This document shows, one piece after another, positions 1 to 7,089 of a DNA stretch of 14,958 nt. Position 1 is the stretch's first letter. Each line of letters starts with the position of its first letter. Source of the stretch: JBJEFI01 sp051873875 (GTDB lineage Bacteria > Bacillota > Bacilli > Bacillales > Bacillaceae_G); the NCBI GenBank assembly GCA_051873875.1, contig JBJEFI010000044.1, forward strand, positions 1 to 14,958. The letters run 5' to 3'. The notes beneath the pieces are model-generated. The model saw only the letters and a program-made list of their open reading frames with translations, searched no databases and was not told the origin of the DNA. The translations under genes were made by a program, and so were the position numbers.

Positions 1-20
1 GTCTCTCTCGGGATGTTTCA

Positions 21-115
21 GTTCAGTTCAAAAAGTCAAAGTGCGGACTTTTTGACTGAACTTCCAACACCTGTCGATAGACTAGTTCCAATCTCTAACG
101 TGCTTGGAACTATCG
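21..115. repeat. Two adjacent imperfect inverted repeats
   Basis: Two hairpin-forming repeats lie just beyond the 3' end of the alsT-type gene. The first pairs 21-37 with 46-61 (16 base pairs, one bulged T, 8-base loop). The second pairs TAGTTCCAA at 83-91 with TTGGAACTA at 104-112; a competing register pairs CGATAG (75-80) with CTATCG (110-115). Neither is followed by a convincing T-tract on either strand, so they are not typical intrinsic terminators, although they could stabilise the 3' end of the alsT transcript. They may also be the edge of a dispersed repeat cut by the window. What lies to the left is unknown. Confidence 0.6.
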
Positions 116-131
116 CCTATGGTTTTTCTAA

Positions 132-1541
132 TTATGCAACGTTTTCTTGTGTTTCTTGTTGAGTTGGCCAAGCGTCAATACCAGTTAAACCAGGAATTGT
201 ATCTTGGTAAAATTGTGGGTTTAATCCAGCCTTCTTTTGTGCCATATAATCATTTAGGACAGCTTTTACAATAGGAGATAATCGTAAAATAGCGTACATA
301 TTAATGATTGTCATAATGCCCATTGCTAAGTCAGCCAATGTCCATACAATGCTCATTTCAACCATTGTTCCAAAGAATATCATTGCTAAAACAGCAATGC
401 GATATACTAACATAACTGTTTTGTTGTCTTTTGGAATATTTGCTTCTCCATAGTAATAGCTACCGATAATTGTTGTGAATGCAAATAAGAATGTGGTAAT
501 CATCATAAATGGTGATGCCCATGAACCAATATTTTCAGCTAAAGCATTTTGCGTTAAGATAATGCCATTTGCGCCACTTGTATATTGACCAGAAAGTAAA
601 ATAATAAAAGCAGTTGCTGTACAAATAATTAATGTATCTGTAAATACGCTTAATGTTTGAATTAATCCTTGTTTAACTGGATGAGATACAGTAGCAGTTG
701 CCGCAGCATTTGGTGCTGAGCCCATACCAGCTTCGTTAGAGAATAATCCACGTTTCACACCGAAGGAAACAGCAGCACCGATTCCACCACCGATAACTTG
801 TTCCATTCCAAAAGCATTTTTAATAATAAGTTCGAAAACAGCTGGTAGCTGTGAAATATTTGAAATAACGACGAATAGTGCAACGATTAAATAAATAGTA
901 GCCATAACTGGTACTAAAATAGATGATACATGAGCAATTCGCTTTGCTCCACCGAAGATAACAATTCCAACAGCTCCAACTAAGAAAAGACCAATAATTG
1001 CCGGGTTAATATCAACTACGTTTGTAATAGAAGCTGTAATTGTATTCGATGCAACTGAATTGAAAATAAATCCAAAGGCGATTGTAATTAATGTAGCAAA
1101 GGTAATCGCTAAATATGGTGATCCTAATGCTTTACGAATATAGTACGATGGTCCACCGCAAAATGAGTCACCGTCTTTTTCTTTATAAATTTGTGCTAAT
1201 GTGCTCTCTACAAAAGCAGAAGCAGAACCAATGAAAGACATAATCCACATCCAGAAAATTGCCCCAGGTCCACCGCCAACGATGGCAGTTGCAACCCCCG
1301 CTAAATTTCCTGTTCCAATACGAGTTGCTGTACTCATCATAAATGCTTGGAAAGAAGAGATACCTTTTTTCTTTTCCTGACTATCTTCTTTTAATAGACG
1401 AAACATTTCGGGAATCATTCGAAATTGAACCCCTTTTAACATGCAAGTAAAATAAATGCTTCCTCCAACTAATATAATAACCGCAACGGTTCCCATAATG
1501 AAATCAGTTAATGATGTTAATCCTTGTTGTAATAATTCCAT
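132..1541 (-). CDS. alsT: Sodium:alanine/glutamine symporter (AGCS family)
   Basis: An integral membrane symporter of 469 residues, predicted to bring a small neutral amino acid (alanine, glycine or glutamine) into the cell with sodium. The family signature is clear at residues 76-99, GTGNLAGVATAI followed by GGGPGAIFWMW, and GPSYYIRKALG follows near 130. About ten hydrophobic segments run through the protein, and the length is normal for the family. The start is preceded by AAAGGAG eight bases upstream. In Bacillus subtilis the AlsT homologue has been linked to glutamine uptake; the glutamine-type ABC operon just upstream fits that role here, but this is inference. The promoter region holds a cre-like site and a three-copy 33-bp-phased array, so regulation is probably elaborate. 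AgcS-type paralogues are common, so the symbol is by family resemblance. Confidence 0.9.
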   Translation of the reverse strand: MELLQQGLTSLTDFIMGTVAVIILVGGSIYFTCMLKGVQFRMIPEMFRLLKEDSQEKKKGISSFQAFMMSTATRIGTGNLAGVATAIVGGGPGAIFWMWIMSFIGSASAFVESTLAQIYKEKDGDSFCGGPSYYIRKALGSPYLAITFATLITIAFGFIFNSVASNTITASITNVVDINPAIIGLFLVGAVGIVIFGGAKRIAHVSSILVPVMATIYLIVALFVVISNISQLPAVFELIIKNAFGMEQVIGGGIGAAVSFGVKRGLFSNEAGMGSAPNAAATATVSHPVKQGLIQTLSVFTDTLIICTATAFIILLSGQYTSGANGIILTQNALAENIGSWASPFMMITTFLFAFTTIIGSYYYGEANIPKDNKTVMLVYRIAVLAMIFFGTMVEMSIVWTLADLAMGIMTIINMYAILRLSPIVKAVLNDYMAQKKAGLNPQFYQDTIPGLTGIDAWPTQQETQENVA

Positions 1542-1566
1542 GATGCTAACTCCTTTTTTAAAAATA

Positions 1567-1650
1567 TTATGACAATTTAGGTTGGTATTTATCTTAATTT
1601 TACGACAATTAACCTCATCATTTGTTTTAATTTTATGACAATTTAGGTTG
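1567..1650. promoter_or_regulatory. Three sites phased at exactly 33 bp before alsT
   Basis: TTATGACAATTTAGGTTG occurs at 1567-1584 and again, identically, at 1633-1650. A third related copy, TTACGACAATTAACCTC, starts at 1600, exactly midway. Start-to-start distances are 33 and 33 bp, about three helical turns. Copies two and three also share the preceding TTAATTT. On the coding (minus) strand each reads AATTGTCRTAA. The array lies between the candidate promoter and the start codon, so it may act as a repressor array or within the 5' leader RNA. TGTCATAA resembles half of a TnrA/GlnR box (TGTNA-N7-TNACA), but no full palindrome is present, so the binder is not identified. Confidence 0.6.
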
Positions 1651-1670
1651 TAAATTTGTTATTTGACTAT

Positions 1671-1699
1671 ATTATTATCACATTAATAAAAAATAGCAA
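1671..1699 (-). promoter_or_regulatory. Candidate sigma-A promoter for alsT
   Basis: On the minus strand TTGCTA (1694-1699) is followed after 16 bases by TAATAA (1672-1677), which is preceded by TGA, an extended -10 arrangement. A 17-base register with AATAAT is equally possible. This would give a leader of about 120 bases that contains all three phased sites. It is a consensus match only. Confidence 0.4.
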
Positions 1700-1735
1700 C
1701 TGAAAATTTTAATAGAATTTATTATTCGGAAAAAT

Positions 1736-1749
1736 AGAAAACGTTTTCT
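1736..1749. promoter_or_regulatory. cre-like catabolite site
   Basis: AGAAAACGTTTTCT is a perfect 14-base palindrome that matches the CcpA cre consensus TGWAARCGYTWWCA at the core and fails at the outermost positions. It lies about 40 bases upstream of the candidate alsT -35. CcpA control of alsT is a guess from this match; the rest of 1750-1852 shows no recognisable element. Confidence 0.35.
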
Positions 1750-1844
1750 TTAAGAAGGTAAAAGGGATTGTTTATATTTTTGTCTAAAATGTGAACGGTA
1801 AATAAAGAAGGAAAAAAGATGGAGGAATGGAACGATTTTCATAA

Positions 1845-1897
1845 GGTAAAAAAAGAGTTGCTTCACTGAAATTGTTGGAAGCAACTCTTCTTTTTTT
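1845..1897 (-). terminator. Intrinsic terminator after glnP
   Basis: A 12-base-pair stem (1853-1864 with 1878-1889) with a 13-base loop. Read on the minus strand, it is followed at once by a run of seven T. It begins right after the glnP stop codon and closes the ABC transporter operon, separating it from alsT. A-rich sequence on the other side may allow weak bidirectional use. Confidence 0.88.
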
Positions 1898-2546
1898 AAG
1901 AAGTTTTTAATTCTAATCGACGAGCTAAAACAGATAAAGAGAAATTTACAACCCAATACATTAAAGCTGCTAAGATGAAGATTGGAACAAGATAAGCCAT
2001 TTTTTGTGCAGCAATAACTTGTGTATTATGCATTAACTCTGGCAATGAAATGACTACCGCTAACGAAGTATCTTTTAACAATGAGATAAATTGGCTGACA
2101 ATTGGTGGTACCATCCGACGTAATGCTTGTGGCAATACGATATGCCATAACGTTTGGATATACGAAAGACCCGATGAACGACCCGCCTCAAGCTGACCTT
2201 TATCAATGGAATTTAAGCCACTTCGAATAACTTCTGAAATCATTGCCGATTCAAAGACTACCAATGCAATAATGGCTGCTTTGGTAGCAGTCATCGGAAT
2301 ACCGACTTCAGGAAGGCCAAAGTAAGTAAAGAGGATAAGAAGTAGTAATGGTAAATTTCGAATTACTTCAACAGCTAAACCAACTACTTGAGATATTACA
2401 GGAATTTTCGTATAGCGTATAACACCGATAATGGCAGCGAAAATAAAACTAAGAACGATGGAGATACCTGCAATTTTTAGTGTGAATAAAAATCCTTCTA
2501 ACATAAATTTAAGATGATCTGGAGAATAAGCACCAGCAAAATCCAT
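1896..2546 (-). CDS. glnP: Amino acid ABC transporter permease (GlnP type)
   Basis: One of two membrane subunits of a polar amino acid ABC importer, 216 residues. The His/Glu/Gln/Arg/opine-type permease loop that contacts the ATPase (EAA motif) is visible as EAGRSSGLSYIQTLWHIVLPQAL, near residues 141-163. About five membrane segments fit the family. The ribosome binding site AAGGAGG stands eight bases before ATG. It is the last gene of the glnQ-glnH-glnM-glnP set and follows the previous permease after 15 bases. The gene names are taken from the identical B. subtilis order; glutamine as substrate is inferred from that order, not shown by the permease itself. Related importers carry glutamate, arginine or cystine. 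Confidence 0.87.
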   Translation of the reverse strand: MDFAGAYSPDHLKFMLEGFLFTLKIAGISIVLSFIFAAIIGVIRYTKIPVISQVVGLAVEVIRNLPLLLLILFTYFGLPEVGIPMTATKAAIIALVVFESAMISEVIRSGLNSIDKGQLEAGRSSGLSYIQTLWHIVLPQALRRMVPPIVSQFISLLKDTSLAVVISLPELMHNTQVIAAQKMAYLVPIFILAALMYWVVNFSLSVLARRLELKTS

Positions 2547-2561
2547 ATGCCTGACCTCCTT

Positions 2562-3203
2562 CTAATTACTCTTCGCTAGGCGTTTTTCTAAATATCTGAC
2601 GCCAGAGCTTAGAGGTAGAGTGATGACTAAATAGAATAGTGCAACAATAATATATACATCAAAGGTTACAAATGTACGAAGTGATATTAAATCAGCTTGA
2701 TACATTAATTCACCTGCCGCCATAATCGTTAAAACAGATGAATTTTTTACTAAATTAATGAACTGGTTACCTAATGGCGGGATAACAATTTTAATTGCTT
2801 GTGGCAAGATAACATAACGCATTGTTTGAATGTATGTTAAACCAGATGAACGAGCTGCTTCTGTTTGACCTGTATGGACTGCCAAAATGCCGGCTCGAAT
2901 TGCTTCAGCGATAAACGCTGATGTATAAATAATTAATGCAAGTGCCCCAGCTTTGAAACCGTCTAATTGCGGCAAGCTAATAAATAAGAAAAAGGCGATA
3001 ATAATTAACGGGATATTACGAAAAAATTCAACATACATAGTTCCAATCCAATTGAGCGGCTTAATAGGTGCAATACGAAAGACTGCTAGCAAAGTACCAA
3101 AAATAAAACTACCAATTAATGCTACTAAACTAACAGATAATGTTTGCTTAAAGCCTTCTATATACATATCCCAGTTGTTTGTCAAAATGGAAAAATCAAT
3201 CAT
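2562..3203 (-). CDS. glnM: Amino acid ABC transporter permease (GlnM type)
   Basis: The second membrane subunit of the same importer, 213 residues, clearly paralogous to the neighbouring permease. It carries EAARSSGLTYIQTMRYVILP (EAA loop) around residues 141-160, with the IRAGI segment before it. An AGGAG site precedes the ATG. GlnM and GlnP would form the heterodimeric channel across the cytoplasmic membrane, with two GlnQ ATPases below and the lipoprotein GlnH outside. It is separated from glnH by 169 bases that hold a strong hairpin, so its expression is likely lower than that of the binding protein. Confidence 0.87.
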   Translation of the reverse strand: MIDFSILTNNWDMYIEGFKQTLSVSLVALIGSFIFGTLLAVFRIAPIKPLNWIGTMYVEFFRNIPLIIIAFFLFISLPQLDGFKAGALALIIYTSAFIAEAIRAGILAVHTGQTEAARSSGLTYIQTMRYVILPQAIKIVIPPLGNQFINLVKNSSVLTIMAAGELMYQADLISLRTFVTFDVYIIVALFYLVITLPLSSGVRYLEKRLAKSN

Positions 3204-3269
3204 TCTGCGTCACTCCTAACTACAATGAGTGTAATATCTAGGTTTTGATTTGTTATTAAAAATGAAGAA

Positions 3270-3319
3270 AGACGGGCAATAAATCCCAATATAAAAGAAG
3301 TTATTGCCCGTGCTCGTCT
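3270..3319 (-). promoter_or_regulatory. Intercistronic hairpin between glnH and glnM
   Basis: CGGGCAATAA (3273-3282) pairs perfectly with TTATTGCCCG (3301-3310), and AGACG (3270-3274) with CGTCT (3315-3319) can lengthen the stem past a small bulge. On the minus strand the right arm is followed by TCTTTCTTC and then a run of five T, giving a weak T-rich tail. It may be a partial terminator or a 3'-end stabiliser, an arrangement that gives binding-protein mRNA in excess over permease mRNA. Confidence 0.6.
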
Positions 3320-3372
3320 AAATAGCAAATATATGAATCGTTATACAAATCGTTAAATTATAAAACTATAAT

Positions 3373-4200
3373 TTATTGCATTTTGATCCATTTTTTATAA
3401 ATTTCATCGTAACGACCACTATCTTTCATTTGTTTTAAAGCGTCGTTAACTGCTTTTACTAATTCTGGGCTATCTTTTTTCAATGCGATACCGTAAGGCT
3501 CATCAGTGAAAGTACCACCAACTAATTCGTAACTGTTATCTTCATCAGCCATACCGTAAAGGATTGAGTTATCTGTTGTTAATGTATCACCTTTACCAGC
3601 TTTTAAAGCTGTAAATGCTTCAGCATAGTTTTCAAATTCTAATACTTGTGCATCTGGCGCTTTTTCACGAATGTTTTGAGCAGATGTAGAGCCTTTTACA
3701 GCAATTACTTTTGTACCTTTTTTAATGTCATCGATGCTTTTAATTTTGCTGCCTTTTTTCACTAATAAAGATTGTCCAGCTTCGAAATAAACTTCAGAGA
3801 AATCAACTTGTTGTTTACGCTCATCTGTAATTGTCATTGTTGCAACAATTGCATCAATGTCCCCTTTTTGAAGCATTGGAATGCGTGTTTTAGAAGTTAC
3901 TTCTTTAAATTCAGCTTTTGATTCATCACCTAAGATGATTTTTGTAAGTTCTTTGGCAATATCAATGTCAAAACCTTCGATTTTTCCAGTAGATGGATCT
4001 TTTAAACCGAATAGGCGAGTATCATTTTTTACACCGAATACGATTTTGTCATTTTTCTTAATTGTTTCTAGTGCATTTGCTGCTTTTGAATCGCCTTTAG
4101 AAGTTTTTTCAGCATCCTTACTTCCACAAGCAGAAAGGATAGAGAAAGACATAATAGCTACAAGTAACATTGCAAATAATCCTTTTTTCTTCTTGAACAT
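3373..4200 (-). CDS. glnH: Amino acid ABC transporter binding lipoprotein
   Basis: The extracellular substrate-binding protein of the importer, 275 residues. A charged N-terminus (MFKKKKG), a hydrophobic stretch and the lipobox LSAC give lipidation at Cys25, anchoring it to the outer face of the membrane. The mature part is the family 3 solute-binding fold: FGVKNDTRLFGLKDPSTGKIEGFDIDIAKEL is the typical opening lobe, with MTITDERKQQVDFSEVYFEAGQSLLV in the middle and WIKMQ at the end. An AAGGGGGAAA site precedes ATG; glnQ ends 25 bases upstream. Glutamine is the likely ligand by operon synteny; glutamate, aspartate or arginine cannot be excluded from sequence alone. Confidence 0.9.
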   Translation of the reverse strand: MFKKKKGLFAMLLVAIMSFSILSACGSKDAEKTSKGDSKAANALETIKKNDKIVFGVKNDTRLFGLKDPSTGKIEGFDIDIAKELTKIILGDESKAEFKEVTSKTRIPMLQKGDIDAIVATMTITDERKQQVDFSEVYFEAGQSLLVKKGSKIKSIDDIKKGTKVIAVKGSTSAQNIREKAPDAQVLEFENYAEAFTALKAGKGDTLTTDNSILYGMADEDNSYELVGGTFTDEPYGIALKKDSPELVKAVNDALKQMKDSGRYDEIYKKWIKMQ

Positions 4201-4225
4201 AAAAAAATTTCCCCCTTAAAAAATA

Positions 4226-4954
4226 TTAGTGATTTAAAATCCGACTAAGGAATAATTTAGCACGTTCTTCCTTAGGTTCTTTATAGAACTCAGCCGGATC
4301 AGCATCCTCTAGTATTTGACCTTTATCGATGAAAATAATTCGATCGGCCACTTCTCGAGCAAAGCCCATTTCATGGGTTACGACAACCATTGTCATTCCT
4401 TCTTTAGTTAGTGATTTCATAACGTCTAAAACTTCCCCAATCATTTCAGGGTCAAGGGCAGACGTAGGTTCATCAAATAACATAATTTCAGGGTGCATGG
4501 CTAGTCCTCTGGCAATTGCCACACGTTGTTGTTGACCACCAGAAAGTTGAGAAGGATAGGAATCTGCTTTATCAGGAATCCCTACTTTTTCAAGATAAGC
4601 AAGAGCAATTTTCTTTGCTTCTTCTTTTGATTTCCCTAGTGCTTTAACAGGTGCTAGCATAATATTTTCTAAAACCGTCTTATGCGGATATAGATTAAAG
4701 TGTTGGAAAACCATTCCGATATTGCGTCTAAGCTTATTAATATCAGTTTTCTTATCATTTAACTCAATTCCATTTACGGTTAATGATCCGTTAGAAATGG
4801 TTTCTAAACGGTTGATGCAACGAAGTAATGTACTTTTACCAGAACCTGAAGGGCCAATAATTACGACAACTTCCCCTTTTTTAATTTTCAAATTAATGTC
4901 TTTCAAGACCTGAAAATCACCGTAAAACTTATTCACATCTTTAAATTCAATCAT
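4226..4954 (-). CDS. glnQ: Amino acid ABC transporter ATP-binding protein
   Basis: The cytoplasmic ATPase that powers the importer, 242 residues with the start chosen. Walker A is GPSGSGKST (residues 34-42), the Q-loop is VFQHFNLYPHKTV, the ABC signature is LSGGQQQRVAIARGLA, Walker B is IMLFDEPTSALDPE, and the switch histidine lies in VVVTHEMGFA. The start at 4954 (MIEFKDV) has a GGGGAGG site at good spacing and matches the usual family N-terminus. An upstream in-frame ATG at 4999 would add 15 residues, but its GGAGG lies only two bases away. It is the first gene of the operon, with a candidate promoter about 100 bases upstream. Confidence 0.92.
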   Translation of the reverse strand: MIEFKDVNKFYGDFQVLKDINLKIKKGEVVVIIGPSGSGKSTLLRCINRLETISNGSLTVNGIELNDKKTDINKLRRNIGMVFQHFNLYPHKTVLENIMLAPVKALGKSKEEAKKIALAYLEKVGIPDKADSYPSQLSGGQQQRVAIARGLAMHPEIMLFDEPTSALDPEMIGEVLDVMKSLTKEGMTMVVVTHEMGFAREVADRIIFIDKGQILEDADPAEFYKEPKEERAKLFLSRILNH

Positions 4955-5055
4955 GTTGTTCCTCCCCTTAAAACAATTAAAGACCGAATATTCCGACATT
5001 TCCTCCGATTAACAGACAGAGTATTCTAAAATATGTGAAAATACACGTTGTAATT

Positions 5056-5084
5056 ATAATAGCGTATTGTTTTGTTTATAGCAA
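5056..5084 (-). promoter_or_regulatory. Candidate sigma-A promoter for glnQHMP
   Basis: On the minus strand TTGCTA (5079-5084) and TATTAT (5056-5061) are 17 bases apart, giving a leader of roughly 95 bases before glnQ. The same TTGCTA hexamer occurs in the candidate alsT promoter. I see no full TnrA/GlnR palindrome and no T-box or riboswitch in the leader. Confidence 0.45.
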
Positions 5085-5159
5085 ATTAAAAATACGATAG
5101 ATGTACAACATAAATGAGAAGTCCTGCTAGTATTAGGCTATGGATTGGTAATTGATTTT

Positions 5160-5173
5160 TGAAAGCGTTATCC
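5160..5173. promoter_or_regulatory. cre-like CcpA site
   Basis: TGAAAGCGTTATCC matches the cre consensus TGNAANCGNTNNCA at all but the last position. It lies in the 380-base divergent gap between glnQ and the small membrane protein gene, about 75 bases upstream of the candidate glnQ -35. Nothing else identifiable was seen in 5085-5290 apart from A/T-rich sequence. Confidence 0.45.
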
Positions 5174-5334
5174 AAAGATATTATGAAAGTTATTCTCAGA
5201 TAGGAAAAATGATTTGGTTTTTAAAAGCATAAAGTAAGTAAAAATCTAAAAATGAAGGTAATTTGTTTCTGAGTAAAGCGCACAATTTTTTTGAATGCAT
5301 ACAATAGCAATAGAAAAATAAAGGAGTGAGGAGA

Positions 5335-5508
5335 ATGGAAAAAGACCAATCAAATGACCAACTTAATGAGCAAATTACAGAAGCTAAAAATATATTTGTC
5401 GGTCGATTATTTACATTAGGTGGATCTGCTCTTTTTTTAATCGGTTCTCTTATTGCCGCAATTGTTGGCTATCAAGCATATATAAACTTACTTAAACAAG
5501 AGGGGTGA
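5335..5508 (+). CDS. Small single-span membrane protein, unknown function
   Basis: A 57-residue protein I do not recognise. Residues 1-20 are polar and acidic (MEKDQSNDQLNEQ), suggesting a soluble, perhaps helical, N-terminus. Residues about 28-50 form one strongly hydrophobic segment with small residues (TLGGSALFLIGSLIAAIVG), and the tail YINLLKQEG is short and polar. ATG at 5335 is chosen because AAAGGAG lies eight bases upstream; the in-frame GTG at 5326 overlaps that site. It stands alone on the plus strand, divergent from glnQ and convergent with the permease after it, and ends just before a shared terminator. Good start signals and the placement support a real gene; the function is open. 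Confidence 0.72.
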   Translation: MEKDQSNDQLNEQITEAKNIFVGRLFTLGGSALFLIGSLIAAIVGYQAYINLLKQEG

Positions 5509-5518
5509 TTTAAATAAG

Positions 5519-5560
5519 TGAAAAAGGTGGCTGATTCTATTATACCAGCCACCTTTTTCA
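5519..5560. terminator. Bidirectional intrinsic terminator
   Basis: A 15-base-pair perfect stem (5519-5533 with 5546-5560) around a 12-base loop, with AAAAA at one foot and TTTTT at the other, so it can stop transcription from both sides. It sits exactly between the convergent small membrane gene and the permease, touching the permease stop codon. Confidence 0.9.
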
Positions 5561-6949
5561 TTAAATAAGAAACATCGCAACAATTGTCGTTACAACAAGG
5601 CCTATGATAACAGGAACTAAATTGCGTCTTGCTAATTCAAATGGACTGACACCACAAATGGCAGCAGCAGGGATAAGGGCCCAAGGGATAAGAACGCCAC
5701 CCCCAACCCATATGGCTGCAATTTGACCTAAAGCAGTTAATGTCGCTGTACCGCCACCAATAGCAGTAGCAAATAAATTGGCGATGGAGCCAGCAAGAGA
5801 AATACCAGAAAAGCCAGAACCGTCTAAACCAGTGATTGCACCGACAATTGTCAACGTTGTGGTAGCAACTGGTATGTTAAGTGGTGCCAAATGAGCCAGT
5901 GCTACCCCTAAATCATTAACGATACCGTGAGATGCTTTTGGTAAATACTCACCAATAATTTTTGTAAAACCAGCATCCCCCATATAGAAAAAGGCGGCAA
6001 TAGGAATGACGGGACCAAATACTTTAAATCCAAATTGAAATCCTTCAATTAAATAATTTGTTGTTTCTTCTAACCCTTTTTGTCCATGACCAAGTAGGGA
6101 AAGCAAAATAAGAATAAAAAGGGATGTACCGCCAATTAAGGCAGTGGCATCGCCACCTTGTAGATTGAATGTAAACATAGCAACAATATCGAGAATGAAA
6201 AGAACTGGAACAACAATTGCTAACACTGTTTTTGAAGTAGAAGAGAGGAGGTGTGCTTTTTCGCCTTGATGTTCAATAGGAGTAATTGGAGTAATAGTAA
6301 GTGTGCCATTTTTTAAATCTCGACGAAGAAAATAAAAGGCAACCGTTGTTGTAACAATGCCCATTGTAATAACTAAGGGAACGGAGGCAGAAATAACATC
6401 GCCAACAGGAATACCTGCTGCATCAGCAGTTAGCTTTGGGGCAGCTTGGATGACGAAGTCACTTGATAATGCAATACCATGACCGAATAAGTTCATTGCC
6501 ATGGCAACGCCAAGGGCAGGTAAGCCAACTCGTATGGCTACTGGCAACATAACGGCACCAATTAATGCCACAGCAGGAGACGGCCAGAAAAACCAAGAGA
6601 CAATCATCATCACAATTCCAATAGTCCAATAAGCTAATGTAGGTGTTTTAATAATTTTTGAAAAGGGGGTAATCATTGTATCGTTTACTCCTGTATCGGT
6701 CAGCACTTTACTTAAGGCAACGATTAAGGAAATGACCAAAATCGTTGGCAATAATTCACCAATTGCATAAATGAAACTATTGAAGATACCAGCGACGGAT
6801 TTTGTTAAGGAGCTCGTTGCTAAAAAGGCGAGAAGAAAGACACCAAGAATCGAAATAATGGATGTATCTTTGCGAAAAAACATTGCAAGAATGATGAGGA
6901 CAATAAAGAGGAGAAAAACCCAATGAAGGGATGTTAACTGAACCACCAT
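5561..6949 (-). CDS. Putative ion/organic anion permease (YhfA-like)
   Basis: A polytopic membrane protein of 462 residues with about twelve hydrophobic segments. Two halves each contain a Gly/Pro-rich stretch: FWPSPAVALIGAVMLPVA with LFGHGIALSSDFVIQ in the first half, and GLDGSGFSGISLAGSIANLF with GGGTATLTALGQIAAIWVGGG in the second. This duplicated architecture resembles the ion-transporter superfamily (DcuC, GntP, CitM, NhaC-like families). Overall it recalls B. subtilis YhfA, whose substrate is unknown to me. The start at 6949 has GGAGGTG seven bases before ATG; longer in-frame starts lack a site. It is alone after rluF's terminator, with no clear promoter visible. Substrate is not assignable; a carboxylate or sodium-coupled anion is a reasonable guess only. 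Confidence 0.75.
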   Translation of the reverse strand: MVVQLTSLHWVFLLFIVLIILAMFFRKDTSIISILGVFLLAFLATSSLTKSVAGIFNSFIYAIGELLPTILVISLIVALSKVLTDTGVNDTMITPFSKIIKTPTLAYWTIGIVMMIVSWFFWPSPAVALIGAVMLPVAIRVGLPALGVAMAMNLFGHGIALSSDFVIQAAPKLTADAAGIPVGDVISASVPLVITMGIVTTTVAFYFLRRDLKNGTLTITPITPIEHQGEKAHLLSSTSKTVLAIVVPVLFILDIVAMFTFNLQGGDATALIGGTSLFILILLSLLGHGQKGLEETTNYLIEGFQFGFKVFGPVIPIAAFFYMGDAGFTKIIGEYLPKASHGIVNDLGVALAHLAPLNIPVATTTLTIVGAITGLDGSGFSGISLAGSIANLFATAIGGGTATLTALGQIAAIWVGGGVLIPWALIPAAAICGVSPFELARRNLVPVIIGLVVTTIVAMFLI

Positions 6950-7061
6950 TATAAAACACCTCCGTAATATCACCCAGCTGACTAGGCGTATTACAGTGTA
7001 TGAAGGCGTAAAAAGGTTGCTACAGCAATACATTTATTTTTCTTTTTATCTATAAATATAG

Positions 7062-7089
7062 AAAAAAGGAAGGATTTCCCCTTCCTTTT
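7062..7089 (-). terminator. Intrinsic terminator after rluF
   Basis: AAAAGGAAGG (7064-7073) pairs with CCTTCCTTTT (7080-7089) around a 6-base loop. Read on the minus strand, the stem is followed by more T. One arm overlaps the rluF stop codon. It should uncouple rluF from the permease downstream. Confidence 0.82.

Noticed and set aside
1..162. Open plus-strand frame from the window edge to a stop at 160-162
   Set aside because: 53 codons with no recognisable protein pattern; it overlaps the end of the alsT gene and consists largely of the inverted repeats. It could be a partial gene but I cannot support it.
1567..1650. CRISPR-like reading of the 33-bp-spaced repeats
   Set aside because: Only three copies, repeat units of 11-18 bases, A/T-rich spacers and no cas genes; a regulatory array is more plausible.
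1750..1956. 68-codon minus-strand frame
   Set aside because: Runs through the glnP terminator and the glnP 3' end in another frame, with no start signal.
4226..4999. Longer glnQ start at 4999
   Set aside because: Its GGAGG is only two bases from the ATG and the extra 15 residues are not part of the family N-terminus; the start at 4954 has a well-spaced GGGGAGG.
4955..5055. T-box or riboswitch in the glnQ leader
   Set aside because: No T-box sequence, no glutamine riboswitch-like motif and no terminator hairpin were seen in the leader.
6950..7033. 28-residue N-terminal extension of the permease
   Set aside because: No ribosome binding site at 7033, the extension does not look like protein from this family, and GGAGGTG precedes Met at 6949.
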